From the NCBI GenBank assembly GCA_030141605.1, contig JAQGDQ010000361.1:64001-128000 (forward strand): a DNA stretch of 64,000 nt, read 5' to 3'. Positions 11,315 to 23,097 of this stretch are shown piece by piece. The position numbers were made by a program, and so were the translations under genes. Source of the stretch: Tubiluchus corallicola. Taxonomy: Eukaryota > Priapulida > Priapulimorpha > Priapulimorphida > Tubiluchidae. Each line of letters opens with the position of its first letter. The stretch's first letter is position 1. Under the pieces are notes generated by a model. The model was not told where the DNA came from and did no database searches. It saw only the letters and a program-made list of their open reading frames with translations.

Positions 11315-11470
11315 ATATTGGTTTTCCACACACGCTTCGCAATGGGTGAGCTAGACATATGTGAACACGCAGATCCATGTTTTTTACAGCAGCATCAAGG
11401 ATTTCTGTACTACGTTTTAGCTTTGCATTGGTGCAGCTGCTGTAAGTCTTCTGGAACTGCTGGAGGGATA
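11315..11470 (-). pseudogene. Relic of a CXC-domain (tesmin/TSO1-like) protein, probably transposon-borne
   Basis: Minus-strand translation reads IPPAVPEDLQQLHQCKAKT, a stop, YRNP, a stop, then CCCKKHGSACSHMS. The order PPxPEDLxxL, CxCK, CxCKKxGxxCS resembles the Cys-rich tail of a family of tesmin/TSO1-like CXC proteins that I recall being common in invertebrate mobile elements. Two in-frame stops show that it is dead. The assignment rests on motif memory, not on a search. Confidence 0.4.
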
Positions 11471-11797
11471 ACTTTTATTGCTAGAAAACATGCTTCCATA
11501 TGTTTTAGAAATGGTATAAACTTATTTTTTGTTTTTCGTGTACGATGGCATTGATGAGCATTTTTGAACACATCATGTGTGGCAATTGAGATGTGGCAAC
11601 TAGAGTAGTTCGTCTCATTATCTATCAGATCAGTGAAATCAGTTTGCCTTTTTAAATACGAAGGTTGCGAAAATATCACTATTTCTCAAGTTTCGAAATG
11701 GAAAACGCGAAATCTCATTGTTCTGATGGACAGTGAGACGAACTTCTCGATTTGCGACCACATCACCAATACCTCACGTGTTGTGCACTTGTATATG

Positions 11798-12579
<782 letters not shown>

Positions 12580-12966
12580 AATAAGCCTTTTCGCAGTTTG
12601 TGCACAGGCGCAGTTGTTGTAGGTCAAAGGCTAAATGTACAACAGCCACGCGTTTTCTCTATAACCGTCACGTGACGTGTGTAAAACAAAATAGTCTGCT
12701 GCATCAGTTCAGTAGTTTCATTTGTTTCACGTGGACTTCTTAATTATGTATTAGTCTGTGTTTTAGAGTGTTTTACTAGCAAGATCTTGCTAAAGAAACA
12801 AGTTAAAACAACAAGGTACGGTTCTAGCTAGCTGTTAAAACTGTTACAATTACAATAGCATGGGCTCAGAGTCATTGTCAAGTGTACACAAATGCGTTGT
12901 CTTGTACACTTCACATTTGACTTTTTCGCGATCACCATCAATCGCTGGACCTGTGAAAGGCTTATT
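12580..12966 (+). mobile_element. Repeat family C, complete copy
   Basis: A 387-bp element with inverted ends: AATAAGCCTTTTCGCAGTTT at the left, and CTGTGAAAGGCTTATT at the right. Other copies lie at 31253, 42157 (reverse) and 46943, with a fragment at 38321. Shared internal blocks include TTACTAGCA, GTTCTAGCTAGCTG and ATCACCATCAATCGCTGGA. It has no coding capacity. Confidence 0.75.
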
Positions 12967-13384
12967 TTATTTTAAACTTTTATATTGGAGATGAACTGCG
13001 CAATGTACACAGTACAGGTACTTCAAGAAAAAGCCATTCTGTTTGCTGGTTGCTATGATGTAGCTCTTCACACACTATAAATTTTAGCTTCGTCAAACTA
13101 ATGAGAAATTTGCAAACTTAATTAATTTAATGCCCGTGAGATGCTGATGCTGCAGTTTTGATAAACTGTGATGCCAAACAGGCGTTGCTCCGGTGTGAGA
13201 AAACTGCAGTCCATTTGGCTTGTTATTAATGACCATGTTACTTTTGCTCCTCCTTCGCCAGAGAGAAAATTCTAATTTCAATTTTGTAATTTGTCTAAAA
13301 CTTGGTCGGTCGACTCTACAAGGTTTTTGCTGGGAAAACTCTTGCTGCATGTGTTTGACAATATAATGATGTCCTGTGTAGCAG

Positions 13385-13850
13385 CAGCAGTAGCAGTAGT
13401 AGTAGTTTATTGACCGTAAAATTAATATTTACTATCGTTAAGTCGGATAGCAGATTTCAAAAAACGGCAACCTTATACAAAGGTTAAAAAATTTTCATTT
13501 GCAGTGTCGGTAAAAAATATGATAATCACTGAGCTGAGCTTAGAGAATTTTTTCAAAATTGTAAAACTTCATTATAGTAATTGCAAAAATTAGTGTGTGT
13601 TTTTATTCATAAGCTTTCAAAATATTAAATCAAAACTCAAATACAAAACTGCTATTCATAATTGACGATAAGGTGTAAAGTCTACATTTTGAATGTTCTT
13701 CTAGTTTCAGTTGTTAAATGACAGTCCATCAAAACGTGCTTTTCAGTTTGGATTTCTTCACAATTACAGAGTCTGTGTCTTCTATTATAGTCAGAGGCAT
13801 ATTTGTATGCGCTTGTATAGTTGGGTTTATGGCGTTACATCAGGTTTGAC
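13385..13850 (-). mobile_element. LINE 3' end: ORF2 zinc-knuckle tail, 3' UTR and CTA/CTG tail
   Basis: On the minus strand, 13800-13690 translates to SDYNRRHRLCNCEEIQTEKH then VLMDC. This is the CxC...H...C finger that closes ORF2 in many non-LTR retrotransposons. Translation continues LTTETRRTFKM to a stop. The 3' UTR follows, down to about 13410, and ends GTCAATAAACTACTACTACTG, so an AATAAA signal directly precedes a CTA/CTG tail. A second copy of this 3' UTR lies at 33303-33640. The element is 5' truncated, with a stop upstream of the finger. Confidence 0.65.
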
Positions 13851-14929
13851 GTTGTTTTTATGCTCTGTAAAAGTGTTACGCACCATTTTGTATTTGTATT
13901 TATTTTTGGTATTTTGTATGTAATGACCGTGTGATCTTGTAAATACGTTTTCAATTGTTGAGAGTGGTGTTATGCCACCTGCGTAGTTACTTATAATTGT
14001 TGATGTGATAAATGTTACTACCGCCCCCTTGAATAATGCGTTGCTGTCAATTCGTTTATTATTCAAAGTGGGCGTTTTAATCAATGAAATTAAAACTATA
14101 ATTCTTTAAATCTCTGAATTTCTACCTTACAGGACAAATTATTTATACTCTTGCGTTCCCGTGACCCCAACACTTTCATCTTTTATTAGCTTCATTATCA
14201 CTCATTCTATTTTTGCAGCTTATCTTCAACATCAAACACATCATAACCAACCTGTCCTCCCCTTTCGCACACCCGCTATTGAAAAAAAGTTACATATCTT
14301 TCTCAATCTCGCTGTACTTAATGCATAACTAACAGTTCTTGTAATCGTGTGCCTAACTTATAAATGACGTATCTACTCACTGAAAGGCTTTTATTTATGT
14401 CATACCTGGTAGCCAATCAGCATTTGATAAATTACCCATTGTTTTTTGTTATAAATGTACTTATGTTTGTAATGGTTCTTATCAAATAAAAATATTGTTT
14501 AAAGTAAATAATGCAAAGCGCTAGAAATTTTCCCGCGACTTGAAATATTTTTGAGCAAGAGGTAAATTGAGTTTGAATTTGTTAATTTTGTTCAAAGACG
14601 CTGTAATTTAATTTTCTTGCGTTTTTCTTGAGAATAAGCTAAAGTTAAATTACCAGTTTCTTAATAATTAGTAATTTGAAATATTTTGAATCTAATTAAT
14701 ATGCTTAATAGGGATTATTTTATACTTAGGCGGATGAATATATAACGTGGAGAACGAGATGCAAGTTGTGTTTTCTGCTTAGATTAAACTTTTTGTTATA
14801 ATTGTGTAATGTATACCGTCACTTTGTTCGTCCGTTAATTTTCATAAACAAAAGAAAAGGAGAATTCATCACGTAAACCATATTTTTCCTAGAAATTATA
14901 AAATTAAAAAGTATAGATACTGCTATTGC
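13851..14929. other. Unassigned DNA
   Basis: This may include more decayed LINE sequence next to 13850, but I cannot read a continuous frame. Nothing else is supportable. Confidence 0.35.
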
Positions 14930-15310
14930 CAGGGCCCGATTATGACCTTTTTGGGGCCCCTAGCTTAATGAAATTCATGGGAGCCACCCTCTAATTTACT
15001 CGCACTCGTCTCGAATATTTTTTACTTGTGACATATTTTAGCAACATCTGCATAGCTGAAAGCCCCATTTCAAATGAAGCGCTTCAAGGAGGGGCTTTAT
15101 CTCAAATAAAGAGATTCAAATGAGGGCCGTTTGTCTCAAATAAAACGCCTCAAGCAGGGATCTTTTATCACAAATGAGGAGCCAATTTAAAACTTGATTT
15201 TCAGACTTCCTGATTTTCGTTTTTAAAGACAGCAATGCAAAGTTTGGACTTCCAAGCTTGGGGGGCTCTAACCTGCAGCCTATACTATCTTATAGGGTAA
15301 TTCAGCCCTG
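14930..15310. mobile_element. Non-autonomous hAT-like element (CAGGGCC ends)
   Basis: A 381-bp element beginning CAGGGCCCGATTATGACC and ending GGGTAATTCAGCCCTG. It is flanked by GCTATTGC (14922-14929) and GCTGTTGC (15311-15318), which match at 7 of 8 positions. GGGGCCCC near the left end is balanced by GGGGGGCTC near the right. A related end is found at 50854-50925. Confidence 0.75.
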
Positions 15311-16050
15311 GCTGTTGCCCTACTAGCTTTAATCAGGTGAATATTTTCTGGGACGTAAGAGTGAACAGTGATACTGTAACAAGTGAATTCATATTGAGAG
15401 CCATACGCGGCATTCAAATGACGTAAGCCCAAAATTTCATTTCAGTTGAGTTTTTTCACAAGATTATATTGCAGGGACTTTGAGCTGGCTCGAAGGAAGC
15501 CCATTGTTTGCGGGATTTGCCAGTCTGTTGAATCTCCTGCAAGTAATAATGACTTGATTAGGGGCTTCATCTCTTCTTAGTCGAAAGAGCCCAAGTCACA
15601 GATGAGACAAGAACTTGCCAATGTAATAACCTACAATGCAATAAATACAGAAAGCAACAAAACTGCTTGGGGCTGTCTTTTGGGGACTGGGACTGTTCGA
15701 AAAAGTATGGCAAGCGATAATTTGCAGATTTGCCATTCATTTTGATAACTGTTTGATCTTCAGGTTTTTCTACGACTTCTTTTTCATAGAGCTGCTGTTC
15801 CTAACACCGCAAATTTTCTGGTATAAGGTTTATGTTAGTATGTCACACCTAAGTCACTGCTGGGAGATATGTTTCTAAAATGCCGATTTGGTCTTCATGC
15901 TTATAAATCTTGTCTAATATGAATTGCTGAGGCTCATATAATATTAAAATCATGACAATAACAGAACATGGCGGCTGTAAGAAATCTATTTTCTTTGTCT
16001 AGCCTCTTTTACTTGATTTGGCATCCATTTCTAATACTGGTTTTGCGTAA
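15311..16050. other. Unassigned DNA
   Basis: The stretch 15480-15720 is less AT-rich and unique-looking, but I could not assign a coding frame. No other feature is seen. Confidence 0.3.
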
Positions 16051-16686
16051 AGGTGCCGTGACTTCACGTGTACGTAATGCGTGATGCTTGATGCATGATG
16101 CGTGATCCATATTCATTCGTACGTAATCGCTGTCGTCTGAATACGCATCACGATGCAATACGCAAACGGGAAACCTCCGTTGCCTAGGTGATTATAGCGA
16201 GTTTTGAAGTTTCCAGTAGCCATTTTCGCTGTTTAGCTTCTGAAAATTCTAGTTAGGAGAGTTTTGTTCACTTTTAGGACCTATAAACAATAACATTTTT
16301 TCTATTTGACTTTTTGAGAGATGTTGTTGTTGCTGTAGTGAAAGCAAATATGTTGCGCATCTAACTGCTGTATCACTAATGGACGATACGTGCCATATTG
16401 TTTTCTCCCCTGCAAAATGCTGTGCATCCAAAACGTGTGCTTTCTATTGAACTTTTCTGTCTAATAGTACAATGCTGCAGCTGTAATTATCACGTTTAAA
16501 TTTCCAAAGAGACATGGTTTTCAAAAATTATTGCTGGCAATTTTCACTCATAGCGACAAAAATGGCGGAAAGAGCGCCGTGGGCTTTGTTAATACGCATA
16601 GCGTTTAAGGACACATGGAAACAGTCAGTACGCATCACTCACTACGGATCACACATCAAGCATTACGCGTACATGGTGTCGTACCT
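16051..16686. mobile_element. PIF/Harbinger-like non-autonomous element
   Basis: A 636-bp element with long inverted ends: AGGTGCCGTGACTTCACGTG on the left, and on the right a reverse complement that starts AGGTACGACACCATGTACGC. Both ends continue into short iterations of TGATGC/TGATCC (16080-16130 and 16625-16670). The trinucleotide TAA flanks both sides (16048-16050 and 16687-16689), as expected for PIF/Harbinger elements, which duplicate TWA. No transposase frame is present. Confidence 0.7.
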
Positions 16687-16869
16687 TAAACGTAGACTGA
16701 TTAAAATTTAACGCTGCTTATCATGTAAAGCGCTTGTACTGATGACCAAACGTCTGCTGTCTACACACACGTCTCAAAAATCACTACACACACTTTGATT
16801 TCCAATTTTCTTCTAAAATACTTCTCTAATTTCGAAATGTTCTCACATGAATCAAAAGGCGAAATCCCG

Positions 16870-16965
16870 TTGCTATGGCGACGACAGTAACGTTAGAAAA
16901 GAAGTGCAAAGACCGCTTGTTAGGAGGTCCTCCAATCACCAACTGGTGATCAGCTGAAATTTAGA
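16870..16965 (+). repeat. Dispersed repeat I, copy 1
   Basis: GGCGACGACAGTAACGTTAG and GGTGATCAGCTGAAATT recur in the opposite orientation at about 18570-18625, with an extra 30 bp between the blocks here. It is too short to classify. Confidence 0.4.
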
Positions 16966-17110
16966 GCACCACATCGACTACACTGTTTTTCACTACTAAC
17001 AATGTAGTTTTTCAACGTTGTGCAGCCACCTTCTTCATTACCCATGAATTGTGAGAGACTTTCTCAATGCAAGATCCTTGACTTGCCGTGGGACTAGTTT
17101 ATAAAGGTCT

Positions 17111-17520
17111 TTAGAGCACAAGAAAACCCCAAGGGCTTGCGTCGGCAGTAACGCTGTATAAAACTTGTAGATTTAAACTCCCGTGATGACCGTTAGACAC
17201 AGCCATTTTGAAGATAAGTCATTTGAAACAAGTTTAGATTTTACTGAGTAAAGTTTGAAAAAATAATCTGAGCATTCGTAGTGCACACGTCACTAACTAA
17301 GTAAACTTTTAGGTTACTGTATCTTGTCAATAAGATTAAAAATACGCTTTTTGATTAGTGAGTGATGCAGCCTGGAGGTGAGTCAGCGATATTTTACCAT
17401 GAAAACATTTTAAGTAATTAATAATTTTCTTTTTTAATTTTCGAAATGCTAAGTAATACAAATTTGCACGGAAAGTTTTTTGGGACATAGTTAACATTTC
17501 TTGTTCTTCCCCTGATTTAA
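17111..17520 (-). mobile_element. Repeat family A, reverse copy
   Basis: Opens TTAGAGCACAAGAAAACCCC and closes TTCTTCCCCTGATTTAA, the reversed termini of family A. The internal blocks AGTAACGCTGTATAAAACTTG and CATTCGTAGTGCACA agree with the other copies. About 100 bp shorter than the full unit. Confidence 0.7.
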
Positions 17521-19265
17521 GTTGTGCATGCATGACGTCATGTAATGGCACGGTTGGAACCAGTATTGCCGGAGATTTAAAATGAAAACAAACAAAAAAT
17601 CCTTTCAATGCGAGTATGATATACGCATAAATTGCTGTAAAGTAATATAATTTTTTAAGGTGATTTTTCTGAAACCTACTGCAGGTACCCATTTTCTTGT
17701 CCTTTAAGTCCTGGAAAAAAAACTGCCCAAGGCTTTAGTTCATCTGTACCAGTTTCCGAACATTTTGTTTCTTTCCGTAAAAAAATATTTAAAAAAATGT
17801 AAAGTGTATTGACCTAGACTGAGACACATTCTATATTGTAGTTTTTTGCTTACAAAATCCTATTTCATTTATGCTAAAGGTTTCTAAACAGCGCACAAAA
17901 AGCAGTGCACTTACTTTTAACATTTTTATCTACTATTTAACGACAGCTTGCAAAATCGACCGTGTTTTGGCGCCATTTTCATTGTCTGTATTAAGAGCTC
18001 AGAAATCAGTTTATTATTCTTGTAAATGTAGGTAGTCAAAACTACAGAACAAATGTGGTCTTAGCGAAAGTGCAGCACTTTCTAATGACTTTCTAAAGCG
18101 CGACAAAAGCTGCGTGTGAAGACCGTTTTGAAGCGAGAGTTTGAAACCATAATTAATTTTACGGTGTTGAATAGTTTTTGTTGACAGCTTGGTTTATAAC
18201 AACTTAAAGTAATGCCAACTATTGTAAAGTGTTTAAATGACATGTTCTGGTAACTGTTAATTGTAGTCACCGCTATATTACTGTGTTGCATTTGGCGACA
18301 CCTACAGTGCTTCACACTGGACGTGCCGGTTTTTTCAACGCTCTGTAAAGCTAATTTTATATGTACAGTATATTAAACTCCCGCAGTTCTTTATGTGTTA
18401 GCTGAGAGGAATTCTTAAAAGACATTACAGTGTAAAAGTTAAATGGAAGATGAAATAAAAAAAATTAGCAGTTCTTTATAGGTAATTAAAACCCAAAATA
18501 AGTGTTGAGTGCCGGTTTGAAACTTTAGAGGACATATATTTGAGGAAGGTGAAAATACGTAGTGTGGTCCATGTGATTCCTTGAATTTCAGCTGATCACC
18601 TCATTTCTAAGATTGCTGTCGTCTCTATGGCCGCGGGGTTCCATTCAAGAAATAAATAAGAAGAACTGCCAAACGCACGTTTTTCTTGTAAGAGCTTTCT
18701 GAGACTGGAAAAATATTATAAAGAAAATTAGAAATTTAAGTGTACAGTGACTTTAAAGCACTCTGCTTGTACATGCAACGTGCTCCAGTCGCCGGATGTG
18801 TGAACAACGTTGTGGTGTGAACAGTACCTAAATACATCAACATTTTCTGGTTCACAAAGTTCCAGAAAAAATATTTTCGTTTTTGGGAAATGATATGAGT
18901 AGGAAATGAAATGATATGAATGGGTAGCCATAACTTTTATTCGAGGCTCAAATTGCAATTCTTTAAATTTATTTGCCATAAAACGCAAGCTTAACTTTGT
19001 GGCAGTATAATCTGATATATCCCGATAATTTATAGTATAACTAGAAGTTAGGTCTGAGTTCTGTAATTAGATGAAAGTGATAATTCACAATATTCATGTC
19101 GACATATTAAAATTAATTACTCTAGCCGAGGCGGGTATTGAATTTAGGCATAATTTGACCTGCTTATAACACTTTGAATTACCAACCAGTCTGCACAATA
19201 TGCCGAATTCTTGCACCACGCTTTAGCTAGTGCATAACTGGGCGTAATTTCAGGGTACACGTGTT
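17521..19265. other. Unassigned DNA with a second copy of repeat I
   Basis: Contains the reverse copy of repeat I at about 18570-18625. Open frames at 18082-18315 and 18728-18988 (minus) show no recognisable domain. Nothing else is supportable. Confidence 0.35.
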
Positions 19266-19337
19266 ACACCCTATAGCTCAATGGTAGAGTACTCGCTTCG
19301 CACCCAGAAGGTCGCGGGTTCGACTCCCGAACGAGAC
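19266..19337 (+). pseudogene. tRNA-like sequence (SINE head or tRNA relic)
   Basis: TAGCTCAATGGTAGAGT matches an A box (D arm), and GGTCGCGGGTTCGACTCC matches a B box with its T arm, spaced as in a tRNA. The anticodon loop would read TTCGCAC, but the anticodon stem pairs poorly and the acceptor ends do not pair. It is therefore a pseudo-tRNA or SINE promoter, not a working tRNA gene. Confidence 0.6.
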
Positions 19338-19593
19338 GTATCAAAGATTTAAAAAGTGGTACAGCTGGTTCTTTGACTAAGCACGCGAGGTTATAGCAAT
19401 ATAATATGCGGGAAATAATAACTATTGAGTCACTTAAGGTAAGAAAACGTAAGAAAAATGAGAAAATGACTCATTGCCACACTTTTCTTCAAAAAGTTTG
19501 TATTTATTTATACATGTGGAATTGATTTAATATCAGTTTTTCTGAACCTGTTAGCCAATCATTTTAACTTTCTATTGTACCTTCTCTTCAAGT

Positions 19594-19874
19594 CAGGGCC
19601 TATTTAAAGGGGGGGGGAAGTGGGGATACTTCCCCGGGGCCTCACCCTCCAGGGGGGCCTCGCGCCGAGGTAACATTATTTTTTTTGCTTTATGCGAACA
19701 TACTGTATAATTCCATATTTTCTCTTCGAAAATGCTTCTCCGGCGTTTTAGCAGTTCAAAAATTTTCTGGACGCCAACCATGGTAGCGCCCGCCCCCCGG
19801 CGCTTCGCCCCCCTCCCGAGGAGGCCTCACACACCCCACTTTCCCGGGCCTCGCTTAGACTAAAATAGGCCCTA
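19594..19874. mobile_element. hAT-like MITE with perfect 8-bp duplication
   Basis: A 281-bp, GC-rich element that begins CAGGGCCTATTTAAAG and ends TAAAATAGGCCCTA. It is flanked by exact CTTCAAGT on both sides (19586-19593 and 19875-19882). The final base is A where the inverted end predicts G. A truncated copy of the same family lies at 24426-24528. Confidence 0.82.
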
Positions 19875-20781
19875 CTTCAAGTGTATGTTTTGAATTGAAT
19901 TGAATTATACATACATACAATCACACATACAAATTGTCGACACATTATAAAATATACGAGTCACTGTGAGCAGGAGAAGGAAGCTCTCTTAAGGCTTTGA
20001 GTTAAATTAGAAAAAAACCCACAGATGTTTAGATCCTGTGGGGTAGATATGCATTCAGTATTTTTCGGAAATTGGAGTATACATGTAGTAAAGTTCCGAG
20101 GAGCCAAAATGTGAAAATTAGGGCAAACGGTTCTGTCACTCGACTCCTCTTATAATATTGGCTACGAGTCACTGTTTATGCATGTATGGGTAACCTGGCA
20201 AGAGTAGATGTGCACTAAGTATTTTTTGAAAAGTGGGCATGGCTAGGTCGATCACGTGACATAGGTGAAAGTGTTAAATTGAGGTCTGGAGAATAACTGC
20301 AAAACTAAAAAGCTAGAGCCATGAAATTTGCAGACAAGACACCTTAGGTAGGGGACTAACGCTAGTATACTGTTAATGTGTACTAAGTATTTTTCAAAAA
20401 TTTCAAAAAGTGACGTGACATGTTTAAAAGTTTTGAAATGGGGGTCTGATCAATGACTCTCTAACTAATTTTCTAGGTAATTATGCGTGGAGAATTGAGC
20501 AATAGCAAAATTATAATCTTGATATAAATGTCAAGTGAGCAAAGATTTTTCACACTCAGCAGTTGCAATTTTGGCCATAATGCAGACTCTCAAGTTTACA
20601 ACTTTGTCATAAACACAGTCTAGATATAAACGTGAAACTATTAGTGGTATTTGTAGACAACACTTTATAGGTTTCCAAATTTTGTATCAGTCAGACAGTG
20701 ACTGTACGATCTACTTTACAGTCGATTTACAGCCGAGTTTTTACCGAGATGACTTGAAAAGATCTTTAGGAATCACAAAAA
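19875..20781. other. Unassigned DNA
   Basis: The related phrases GTGTACTAAGTATTTTTC and GTGCACTAAGTATTTTTTG recur at about 20050, 20210 and 20380, which hints at old tandem duplication with a period near 170 bp. No gene is seen. Confidence 0.35.
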
Positions 20782-21130
20782 TCACAAGTAAGTTTTTAAA
20801 TTGGATTTAAAAGTATCGAAATTTTTGCACGTTTTTTGTTCGTTCCAATAGCAAGGACCACATGCTCTGAAGGATCGTTTATGAGCCATAGTGTGTTTGA
20901 AAACAGGTTGCACCAAAAGCTGGTGATCATCAAATCTTAACCTATAGCTAGTACGACGTAAAATCACAAGGTCAGATAAGTACTTAAGTGCCATTTGAAT
21001 GACAGCTTTAAACCCATAGCTAAAATTTGAAATTACATGCGGTATTTGACTGGCAACCAATGGTAAAGCGTGGATGTAATGTGGTCATGTCACATATCTA
21101 AAAACAGCTGTAGAGATTCTATCCTGATCA
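20782..21130 (-). pseudogene. LINE ORF2 C-terminal relic
   Basis: Minus-strand translation from about 21100 gives STLYHWLPVKYRM, a break, then LRFDDHQLLVQP, RSFRACGPCYWNEQ and FDTFKSNLKTYL. The order HWLPVxxR, LR, FxxxxPxxWN, FKxxLKxxL is the standard ending of CR1/Jockey-type RT proteins. A stop after KYRM and missing residues show that it is dead. It sits directly beyond the 3' end of the fucosyltransferase gene. Confidence 0.65.
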
Positions 21131-21291
21131 TGAAGCAGTATATCTAAAAAAGATAAAGAATTATTATTTTCAATATCTCATATAAATAGCGCGAGGTTGA
21201 CACCAGTTAAATAATAAAAAACAACAAAGGTATGTAATTCACAGATCTGAACAATATCTATATAACGTACAGCTTACCACTTATCCTGTCG

Positions 21292-22332
21292 TTACAGTCC
21301 AATCCAGTCAGGTGGCCAGTAGTCATCTGCTACAAACCAGTGGCTTGCATCTCTATAACCATCAGGAAGCATGCCTTTATAATATATTACAGTTCCTTTG
21401 GATAAATACCCGCACCAGAAACTGAAAGTGCCCACAGTCGTGATCATATGATCACACAGATGACTCACAATGCACATGTCAACCAGTGGCTCGCTTTTTC
21501 TTGGCATAAATACAACATCAGATCCTTTGACGTTTTTCAAGTTCCAGGATGCATCATCACCAATAACAACGAAAACGACTTTCTTAAACATTTTGTTCAT
21601 GTAATCCATTGCTCGCTGGATATAGTGAGCAGGGGCAGCGTGCAAAGCAGAGCTCAATATGTCTCCTCTTCTCACGTGAATTCCAACGAGTGTAAAATTT
21701 CGGGAAGTCCAAAAGTCAGTGAAATGAATTTGCGAGCTTAACTGCTTATGAAGCACCTCCTTAGCCTTTTCAATCGTGTCACTGTTAAAGAGAAACTCAT
21801 TTCTAATGTCATTTTCAAATTCTTTGAAAAACTTATAGGACTGCATGAAACCCGACAAGCTGATGTTCTGTGCTGTATCAAAACAGAATATTAATTGCTG
21901 AGAACAAGGGTAGAACTTGTGACTATAATTTAATGTAACTTCTCGACAGTGCTGCTTAAGGTAAGAATAACTCTTTGAGATCACTGGTTGTATAGTTAAT
22001 CGAGGAAAAAGTTTGAATAAAGAAAATGTTTCTGGTAACACTGGAGTGAAATTGTTTGTTTTAGCTATGCCATATAATGAAGCGTAATAGAACATCTGAT
22101 TGCCAAGTCTTCCTGGAAACAATGCCACGGTTATATAATGCGTCGAGTTCTTCAGCTTTGTGGGGAACTTTTTTTCTCGTTCCTCAATTTCCATTCCAAA
22201 TTTAAAGTATTTCATGCCGTCGTATCGATGCAGTAGCACATGAGTTACTTTCCAATAGAGTAAACTGATGCAAGCAAGCAAATACGCCGCAAATATTAAC
22301 CAAAACAAACATCTATCTCTTGAGCTCTTCAT
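21292..22332 (-). CDS. Alpha-1,2-fucosyltransferase (GT11 family), type II membrane protein
   Basis: This enzyme family transfers L-fucose from GDP-fucose to the 2-position of a terminal galactose on glycans in the Golgi. The 346-aa product has a short basic N-terminus (KSSRDR), one membrane anchor at about 9-27, and a lumenal catalytic domain. Seen motifs are GRLGNQM at 74-80; GIHVRRGD at 217-224, the HxRRGD nucleotide-sugar motif of GT11; and TTVGTFSFWCGYL at 298-310, followed by the C-terminal PPDWIGL that resembles the ending of vertebrate FUT1/FUT2. Five NxS/T sites (62, 94, 135, 156, 212) fit a lumenal domain. Length is close to the family norm (about 340-365). A TAA lies in frame 12 nt before the start, so the ATG at 22332 is well fixed and the coding sequence is one exon. 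No AATAAA was found close after the stop. Exact acceptor specificity cannot be read. Confidence 0.93.
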   Translation of the reverse strand: MKSSRDRCLFWLIFAAYLLACISLLYWKVTHVLLHRYDGMKYFKFGMEIEEREKKFPTKLKNSTHYITVALFPGRLGNQMFYYASLYGIAKTNNFTPVLPETFSLFKLFPRLTIQPVISKSYSYLKQHCREVTLNYSHKFYPCSQQLIFCFDTAQNISLSGFMQSYKFFKEFENDIRNEFLFNSDTIEKAKEVLHKQLSSQIHFTDFWTSRNFTLVGIHVRRGDILSSALHAAPAHYIQRAMDYMNKMFKKVVFVVIGDDASWNLKNVKGSDVVFMPRKSEPLVDMCIVSHLCDHMITTVGTFSFWCGYLSKGTVIYYKGMLPDGYRDASHWFVADDYWPPDWIGL

Positions 22333-22344
22333 GAGTGCTTGTTA

Positions 22345-22815
22345 TTAAATATAAACCACGATAAAATGTTATTTCAAACCACTACAAATCATTTAGTGTA
22401 ATCAGTTCAGAGCAAGAGTATGCCTTCCACACCTTTTTAACGTTTATGATACTAAACTTTAGTTTGCTGTGTTTTATAGTTTGTTTTGTTACGGCAGGTT
22501 GTCTGCAGAGTATGTTATTTCTGAGTAAATTTAGCTTTATTTGCGTTAGCTTTGACGTGCAGTGACGTAGTTGCATAAAGTAGAGAAAAAGATAAAAAAT
22601 CTTGAAGGAAAATCAAGACATGTCAATGATAACTCTTCCTCACATCTCGACTGCTCATTTTTGATCGCAGCCAAATTGTCTTTTACCTGTAACGTTTGAG
22701 CGAAGCAGATTTTTCACAAACTTGAACTTTTTTACGTGTCTGCTGTAGAATTTCTACATACTAACTTCATACCTGGCAAACTTTCTCTATATTTGCCGGC
22801 TCCAAAAACGGTAAA
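22345..22815. other. Upstream region of the fucosyltransferase gene
   Basis: This is the 5' side of the minus-strand gene. I see no clear promoter element or coding frame. An upstream non-coding exon could lie here. Confidence 0.3.
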
Positions 22816-22818
22816 ATG

Positions 22819-22820
22819 TA

Positions 22821-22916
<96 letters not shown>

Positions 22917-22978
22917 CAGCAGCAGCTGCAGCAGCAACAGCAGCAGCAGCAACAACAGCAGCAGCAGCAGTAGTAATT
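22819..22978. repeat. (TAG)n(CAG)n microsatellite
   Basis: About 95 bp of pure TAG triplets are followed by CAG/CAA triplets to 22978. The right edge reads AGTAGTAATTTATTGACA, the reverse of the AATAAA-plus-tail ending seen for the LINE at 13385, so this tract probably grew from a retroelement tail. Confidence 0.95.
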
Positions 22979-23097
22979 TATTGACATGGAGTGAGATATA
23001 TTACTAGTAAAATAACAACATCCATCTTATGTCTAGAAAGAAACAAGTTCTATACTATAGAGCATTACTATAGAGCAAAAATAAAAATAAAACAAAA

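Noticed and set aside
19266-19337. Functional tRNA gene
   Set aside because: The anticodon stem and acceptor stem fail to pair. Only the A and B boxes are good.
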